Shown here: one piece after another, positions 58,369-64,000 of the stretch
Layout of the letters: every line of letters begins with the position of its first letter
How positions within the stretch are numbered: position 1 is the first letter of the stretch
NCBI RefSeq assembly: GCF_000471905.2
Contig: NW_006499997.1
Span: 1,849,815 to 1,913,814, forward strand
Reading direction: 5' to 3'
DNA length: 64,000 bases
Source: Amborella trichopoda
Taxonomy: Eukaryota; Streptophyta; Magnoliopsida; Amborellales; Amborellaceae
Notes under the pieces: model-generated
Seen by the model: only the letters and a program-made list of their open reading frames with translations
What the model was told of the DNA's origin: nothing
Databases searched by the model: none
Position numbers and translations under genes: made by a program

Positions 58369-59990
58369 TTACTACCCCTTCGTTGGGTCGTTCTTGTTTG
58401 GCTAATCTTTCCCTTATTTTTCTATTTTCACACACCACATGGCTTTTAGGTTCTTTATCCCATTTATCCAGATCAGGGATTTTCTGATGCTCGCATTCGT
58501 CAGCATTGTTCGAGAACAAGTTCCTCAAACTTTGTTCTCAACATTCCTTCTGAGCAAAGACCCAGTATCTAGCTCTCTGGTCTTAACCTGGATAGGCATG
58601 AGAAGGGACTTAAAAGTCCCTAACTCCCCGTCTCTTCTCCCTGGTGGAACTACAGCTAAGGCAGCCTGCATCGGTAGCGCTTCTGCTACCACTCACAGCA
58701 TGCACCTTATCACCGATAAGTCACATGTCGATCGTATTGTCGAGGTATGCAGAAAGGCAGCTCAGTCTGTTGCTATAAAAGGCAAGGAGGTTATCGTTGC
58801 TTTCGCGGGTAGCCGAAAGGCTTCTCCCCACATTCCTGCACCACCACGAGTCTTTACCTTTAGAGGCTCAGCACATCGAGGCGGAGACCCCGGGGCTTCC
58901 ATCTCTCACACACACCATAAGACTCGTGGATCATCCACTTGAGCCACACCTCAGGGCAACCCATATGTAACCTTAATTCAGCTTCCAGAATCAAGCCTCC
59001 TAAGGCTAGGTCCTGCACACTTTTTGCATATGCATATCACTACTCGGGGCAACGCCATTGCTGCGCCAACCCAAGCACATGAGAGATGACTCCTTCGTCC
59101 TCCCACTCAGCACACACTAGTGCACCCTGCAAGGAGTAGGCTTCCACTTGTTCTCTTACAGATACCTTCTAAGGACATACCACTTGCTCGAGCCCAGGCT
59201 GACCCCCAAGTCACCCCTTCTTCAAGGGGAGCACACGTGTCACCGTCACAGACAGACCCTCGCTCCTGGCTAAGGTGCCCTCATGAGTCAACCTTTCTCT
59301 TGCCTTCCCCTCTTCCTTTGGGCAAGCACCTCTAGCCTTGGTACTTGAAGACCTTCCCTACGAGTACCATCTTGAACTAGCCCCATCATCTCAGTCACAC
59401 CTATGGAGCTCAAAAGAGGGCTCAGGGCAAAGATCTGATGGGAGATCAAGTCCTTCGTCCTCCCCGATCGAAGATAACCCCAGTTCCTGGCCCACACCCA
59501 TTGCTTCATCTAATGGTAACAGCTCTTTCCTATGCAAGAAGAGCCTACCTGCTGCAGACTCGATTGCAATATTGGCATGAGGTCCATCAAAACCTCAAAG
59601 TTAAACATGATAGGGGTCAACAAACTTTGATTCGGGAAGCAACTAAGACGGTCGGGGCAACCAGCTTTGACGACCCTCTTCACCTGAACCCCTTCTACCC
59701 TCTTCAAATGACAAAGCCTGAAGAAGAAGGCCATGAAACCTACACTGTGGTTAGTGTCGTAGAAGATCACCCAGCCACTCAGTAGCCACAATCCCAAGAT
59801 CGTCGAGAACCTGTCCTCCTGAGATCGACGTACAAGACTTGAGTCCAGTCGGGGCACGTTGATCCCTTGCCGACCGGTCTACCATATGTGACCCGTCAAG
59901 CTCGGAAGCCCTCAACTACAGTTAAGGCTGACCTCCCTAGAGAAACAGTCAGTGTAATGGTCGTAAACAAGCCTGACCACTCCTAGGAAG
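58369..59990 (+). pseudogene. Leader ORF region of the plus-strand Ogre-like element
   Basis: A 167-codon frame at 58439-58942 and others to 59785 lie between PBS and Gag. Ogre-type elements have an ORF of unknown role in this place. The text (including VEVCRKAAQSVAIKGKEVIVAF near 58730-58800) has no domain I recognise. Stops separate the frames. Confidence 0.5.
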
Positions 59991-59995
59991 AGCCC

Positions 59996-61400
59996 ATGAG
60001 TAAATTCGAAGACATGGCGAGTGAAATGATGGAGAAGATTGATCGCATAGATACTGCACAACAATCGGCTAACCATGAGGTCAATTCCCATCACTCAGAT
60101 GATGAACCTCAAAGGCAGCCCCTTCCCTCTACCTCATAGGACAATTTTGTCCCACACCCCATCTCCCAAGCAAACATCGATGTTATGATGACTCACAACC
60201 TAAAGAACAGACAAATCTCGAGATTACAGGGTGCAACGCCTTATCAAAAGCTGTACCCTTCATACATTGACCAAGTGCCATTTCCCTCAGACTATAAGAA
60301 AGGGAAGTTCCCTGGTTCAATGGAACCACATCCACGAACTAGCATATCGCCCACTTCCAAGCAGTGTGTCGAGAGATAGCGACTGATGAGAAACTCCTTC
60401 TCTGTTAGTTTGTTGAAACCCTCGATGGCCCGACTTTCCAATGGTATTCTTGGCTTCCCCCAAACTTAGTACATACTTGGGGGGAAATGGAGAAACTGTT
60501 CCACCAACGTTTCTATGAGGTCGAGAGAGAGGTTCAAACCATTGAGCTTCTCACCTTGACCCAAGATCCTGATGAGCCTGTGGATCAATTCATATCAAGG
60601 TGGAGAGATTTGGCTGCTCGCCATCCCAATCCCATGCGTGAGAAGGAAGCGGTTCAAACCTATGTGCGAAACATGCGATCTGAGATTGCTCTACATGTTG
60701 AGGCCGTCAATCTGAGCTCCATTTCATAGCTGATCTCTAAATTGGTCAACATAGAAAGCCTATCACGCCACCATAAAGGGTCACGACAATAGTCGCAAGC
60801 TCAGGAAACAATAGGGGCAATGGTAGCTCTCGGACCAATACTTTGGGCAACCAACAGAAAGGAGTGATCAGTGCGGCCATCACCGTAAGCAACCCAAAGA
60901 AGGCTTCCTCACATACTTTGGAGCTCTCCGAAGGGGTAAGCACAACAAAGACAGCGCCCCGGGCAGGTAAGCAACAACAGTCGTACAACCGATTACCTCC
61001 ACCTTCGAACCATAATCGAGATGATTATTAGACCAGGCATAAGAATAGGGTCTACCCCTTGGAAAAGGAATGGGTCCCTACACTACTTCGATTATTATAG
61101 GAACAGAACATGATCGAGCTCCCAGATATCAAGTTCCCTGATCTGGCAGGACTCGATTCCCACACGAATCATTGTGCTTATCATCGGAGGATAAACCACC
61201 CCATGCAGGATTGCTACACGTTAAAAGACATTATTGAAGCCCTATTCTAGAAGGTTCAGATAAAACTTCAAGAGCTAAAGAAGGTATTCGGGGCGGCAGA
61301 AGCCTTCCATGCAGTGACAGTCAACGAGGAAGACGAAGGGCCTGATCTCCTTCGTTCCTTGTTCGAACTGAGGCTGTTGCGTTTAGCTTTGAGGTTTTGA
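59996..61400 (+). pseudogene. Gag of the plus-strand Ogre-like element
   Basis: It begins near MSKFEDMASEMMEKIDRID (coiled-coil-like), then YPSYIDQVPFPSDYKKGKFP (60245-60310), EKLFHQRFYEVEREV (60487-60531), DQFISRWRDLAARHPNP (60583-60633), and an ESLSRHH end near 60755. The knuckle region (HCAYHRRIN-like, near 61170-61190) is in a different frame. It matches the older minus-strand element at 27.6-29.1 kb part by part. Several stops and at least two frameshifts. Confidence 0.8.
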
Positions 61401-61825
61401 TGGTACGGGCACCAGTGGTTCGAACTGCGGTCTAATCTCCTTCATGGCATGAGGTTCATCAAAACCTCATCACACCAAAGCCGGAAAGGCAGCCTCAACC
61501 CCTCGCTCAGGGAACTGAGAACCATTGGTGCCGGTACCATCAGATATGGGGCCATGACCTGAGCAAATGCTCCAATTTCCATGATATAATCGTGAAGAAA
61601 ATACAGGGATGACAAGTGTCTTACAACGTTCCAAAGAGAGGTCCCCAAACCACTGCTCCATCTATACGAGAGGACCTTCTCACACAAGTCTTGGGTAAAG
61701 ATGACACAGCTCCTACTGAACCCTCGACTTCCCAGCCACGGATAGTCCATCACGGGTGGTGCAGACTCAAGTCCTTAAGGTGAGAAGTAGTTCGTCAAGC
61801 TAGGGAAGTTCATAAATCTAGCGAG

Positions 61826-62842
61826 ATGGATCTACCACTGCCAATGAAACTCAGAAAGCTACGCGTACCATGGGCTGCTCGTCAGAGAAACAAGATGCCC
61901 CAACTGCCAGTTGGGCAGGAATTTCTCAAGCCTCTTACCCCATTACCATCTTTACTGGACTTTATCCCCGGCGCGATCATCTTTCCTTCCTCACCTCATC
62001 AAGAGGATGTCATCGAGCCATCTTCTTCTCAGAATACATCCAATGAGGGTGACGACATTAAAAGCACTCCCCAACGGTCTAAGCAAGGTAAGGACCTAAA
62101 AGATACCCTGCACACGTCTAGCTCTGGTGATGATGTAAAAAGCTGCCCAGATAGGTCTGATGAGGGGGCGCGACCTTAAAAGTCCCTCACCTACTAACCT
62201 TCTCCTTCTTCTTCTTCTCCTTCTTCTTCTTCTTCTTCCTCTTCTCGTCCTTCTTCTTTTATGTCTCCCGCAAGTACAACCTTGAAATGTTCAGACTTCG
62301 AGGCTCTTATCAGAGAACTTGAAGGAACCAATATAAGCAAGATGCATCAGAGGAGGTTGAAGATGAAGCTAGCCCAGACAGCTGGATTCTTAACAGTTGC
62401 TGACGCTCTGACAGCCCGAGCCAAGACACAACCATCTTCTCCTTCTAAGAAGCACAAGAAGTCAAAGCTAAAGAAACCCCACTGGCCTTCTGAGCCTGAC
62501 TTTGAGAAGAGGCTGGGAGAATCAAGAGGGCAGAGTTTCTACTCTCAAGAAACTTTTCACACGATACAGTTCTTTGAAGTATTCACTAGCACGGGGCAAA
62601 CACTACAGACACCCATGCAAAGACCAAGAGATTCATATGAGGGTTCCTTTAGCCCCACAATTGTCGAATCTCAACCTCCTTGTAACTTTCAAATTGAACC
62701 ACTGCAGCTTGATATGCTTTCCATGTTTGAGGTTGACCTCTTCTGTCCCTCAGTTGGAGTAAGGTCTAGAGATCATGACCTACCCTGGAGCCCTCTTGGA
62801 AGCAGAGATCTCAAGATCATGGGTCCATGCACTCGAGGTTAA
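61826..62842 (+). pseudogene. Gag-Pol spacer ORF with 13-residue repeats
   Basis: Two adjoining frames. 61826-62179 begins with a basic MKLRKLRVPWAARQRNK and ends with three to four acidic 13-residue units (62039-62180). 62261-62842 carries SDFEALIRELEGTN, QRRLKMKLAQTAGFL and a Lys-rich KKHKKSKLKK stretch. The matching region in the older minus element is 14226-14835. A (TTC/CTT)n stretch at 62202-62255 encodes polyserine-like text between them. The function is unknown; the protease expected here is not visible as an intact motif. Confidence 0.65.
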
Positions 62843-62873
62843 TGAATAGAACTCTGAAACCAATGATGAGGAG

Positions 62874-64000
62874 TTGCAGGAGGCCTTAGAAGAATGGGAA
62901 GAAGGTGGTCAAGCCATAGCTGATGAACTCGAGGAGATAAATCTAGGGGATGAAACCGACCCCAGACCCACTTTCATCTCTGCAAATATGTCGTCAAAAG
63001 AGGAGAACTTTACTTCCTTCTTACAAGTAAACCGAGATGTCTTTCCCTATCATTACAATGAGATGATTGGTTTGTATCCTTAAGTTGTGGTTCACCGCCT
63101 TGGCATCGATACCTCGATCAAGCCTGTTAAGAAGAAATCAAGAAGGTTCAGACCTAACCTCGAAATGCTGACAAATGCTGAAGTGACTAAACTAGGGCAA
63201 GCCGACTTCATTCGTGAAGTCAAGTACCCAAAATAGCTGGCAAATGTTATTCAAGTCAAGAAAAGGATGATTAAATTAACTGCAACCCAAATACCGCCTG
63301 CCCCAAGGATGACTTCCCGTTGCCATTCATAGAGATGCTCATTGATTCTATGACTCACTTTCAAATCTTCTCCTTCATGGATGGATACTCCAGGTATAAT
63401 TAGATATAGATGGACCAAAAGATGAGGAAGCCACTGCATTCTGGACTCCAAAAGGGGTCTTCTACTACACAATGATGCCTTTTGGATTGAAGAATGCTGG
63501 TGCCACATATCAAAGATCAATGACGTCAAAGACATGATGCACAAAGAGGTAGAATGTTATGTAGATGACTTGGTGGTGAAATCCGAAGAAAAAGACGCTC
63601 ATATGAGAGACCTTGAAAGGTGTTCGAGTAGTTATGCCTCCATCAGCTCAAAATGAACCCGCTGAAATGCGCTTTTGGTGTGTGTTCAACAAAGTTCTTG
63701 GGGTTCATTGTTAGACACTGAGAATAAGAAGTTGAGCCAATAGGAATCAAAATGATTCAGGAAATGCCTCCACCAACTTCATTGCGAGAACTGCGATATC
63801 TCTAATAACAACTGGCTTATATCCGTAGGTTCATCTCGAACCTCTCAGGTCGCTGTAAACCCTTTATGCACCTATTAAAGAAGGATACACCATTCATCTG
63901 GGATGAAGAATGTCAGGCAGCCCTTGATGACATCGAGCATTAATTACTCAATCCTTCAGTGCTCTCAACATCGGTGTTAGAAAATCCCCTCATCCTGTAC
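62874..64000 (+). pseudogene. Reverse transcriptase start of the plus-strand Ogre-like element (runs off the window)
   Basis: An acidic linker (62874-63083, ending FLQVNRDVFPYHYNEMIGLYP) leads to VVHRLGID and KPVKKKSRRF (63084-63140), then LTNAEVTKL, a PF-type finger, TPKGVFYYTMMPFGLKNAGATY in broken frames (63440-63510), and a YVDD-like CYVDDLVVKSEEK (63551-63590). Thumb-side text continues to the end. Frameshifts occur about every 100 bp. RNase H, integrase and 3' LTR must lie beyond 64000. Confidence 0.82.

Overview
This window is plant nuclear DNA, almost certainly from a flowering plant. The evidence is an intron-containing leucine-rich-repeat receptor-kinase gene with GT-AG splice signals, degenerate TTTAGGG-type telomere-like repeats, an L1-type LINE remnant, and a dense nest of Ty3/gypsy LTR retrotransposons of the chromovirus and Tat/Ogre-like types. 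I could not assign a species. Apart from one host gene at the left end, I see no intact cellular gene. The rest is repeats and decayed transposons, plus one 105-base assembly gap (19048-19152).

Layout. Positions 1-3.3 kb hold an inactive-type LRR receptor-like kinase on the + strand (two exons seen, C-terminus uncertain). Positions 3.3-6.3 kb are AT-rich intergenic DNA with a 380-bp MITE-like element. Positions 6.37-7.57 kb are a LINE reverse-transcriptase pseudogene. Positions 8.1-9.0 kb hold a minus-strand LTR with a primer-binding site. Positions 9.1-13.6 kb are a 5'-truncated chromovirus (RNase H, integrase, chromodomain, PPT, long 3' LTR). Positions 14.2-34 kb are nested. An older minus-strand Tat/Ogre-like element (PBS near 30.9 kb, Gag 27.6-30 kb, Gag-Pol spacer 14.2-15.3 kb) is split by a younger, nearly complete 12.3-kb minus-strand Tat element at 15312-27608. 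That insertion has paired LTRs, PBS, PPT and a perfect 5-bp target duplication (ATTGG).

Positions 30.9-39 kb hold two minus-strand LTR copies and a plus-strand LTR piece arranged head to head. Positions 39-43.4 kb are rich in minisatellites and probably form the 3' untranslated part of an Ogre-like element whose 3' LTR is 43386-46669. Positions 46.7-51 kb hold a fold-back repeat and a further LTR/PBS/leader remnant. Positions 51.6-52.5 kb are simple and tandem repeats. Positions 52544-54917 are a second chromovirus LTR, interrupted at 54923 by a plus-strand Ogre-like element. That element's 5' LTR (54923-58347), PBS, leader, Gag, spacer ORF and start of reverse transcriptase run off the right edge.

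All transposon reading frames I inspected carry stops or frameshifts, so the elements look immobile. The most distinctive structures are: (i) matching arrays of about twelve ~56-bp units in two LTR copies, each unit able to fold into a short hairpin with some compensating stem changes; (ii) a recurrent dyad of the form GGGCGACACT..AGTGTCGCCC in the LTRs of the young Tat element; (iii) an in-frame 13-residue tandem repeat in the Gag-Pol spacer of two Tat elements; and (iv) a short inverted/direct-repeat breakpoint signature around the truncated chromovirus. Repeat boundaries and similarities were judged by eye.
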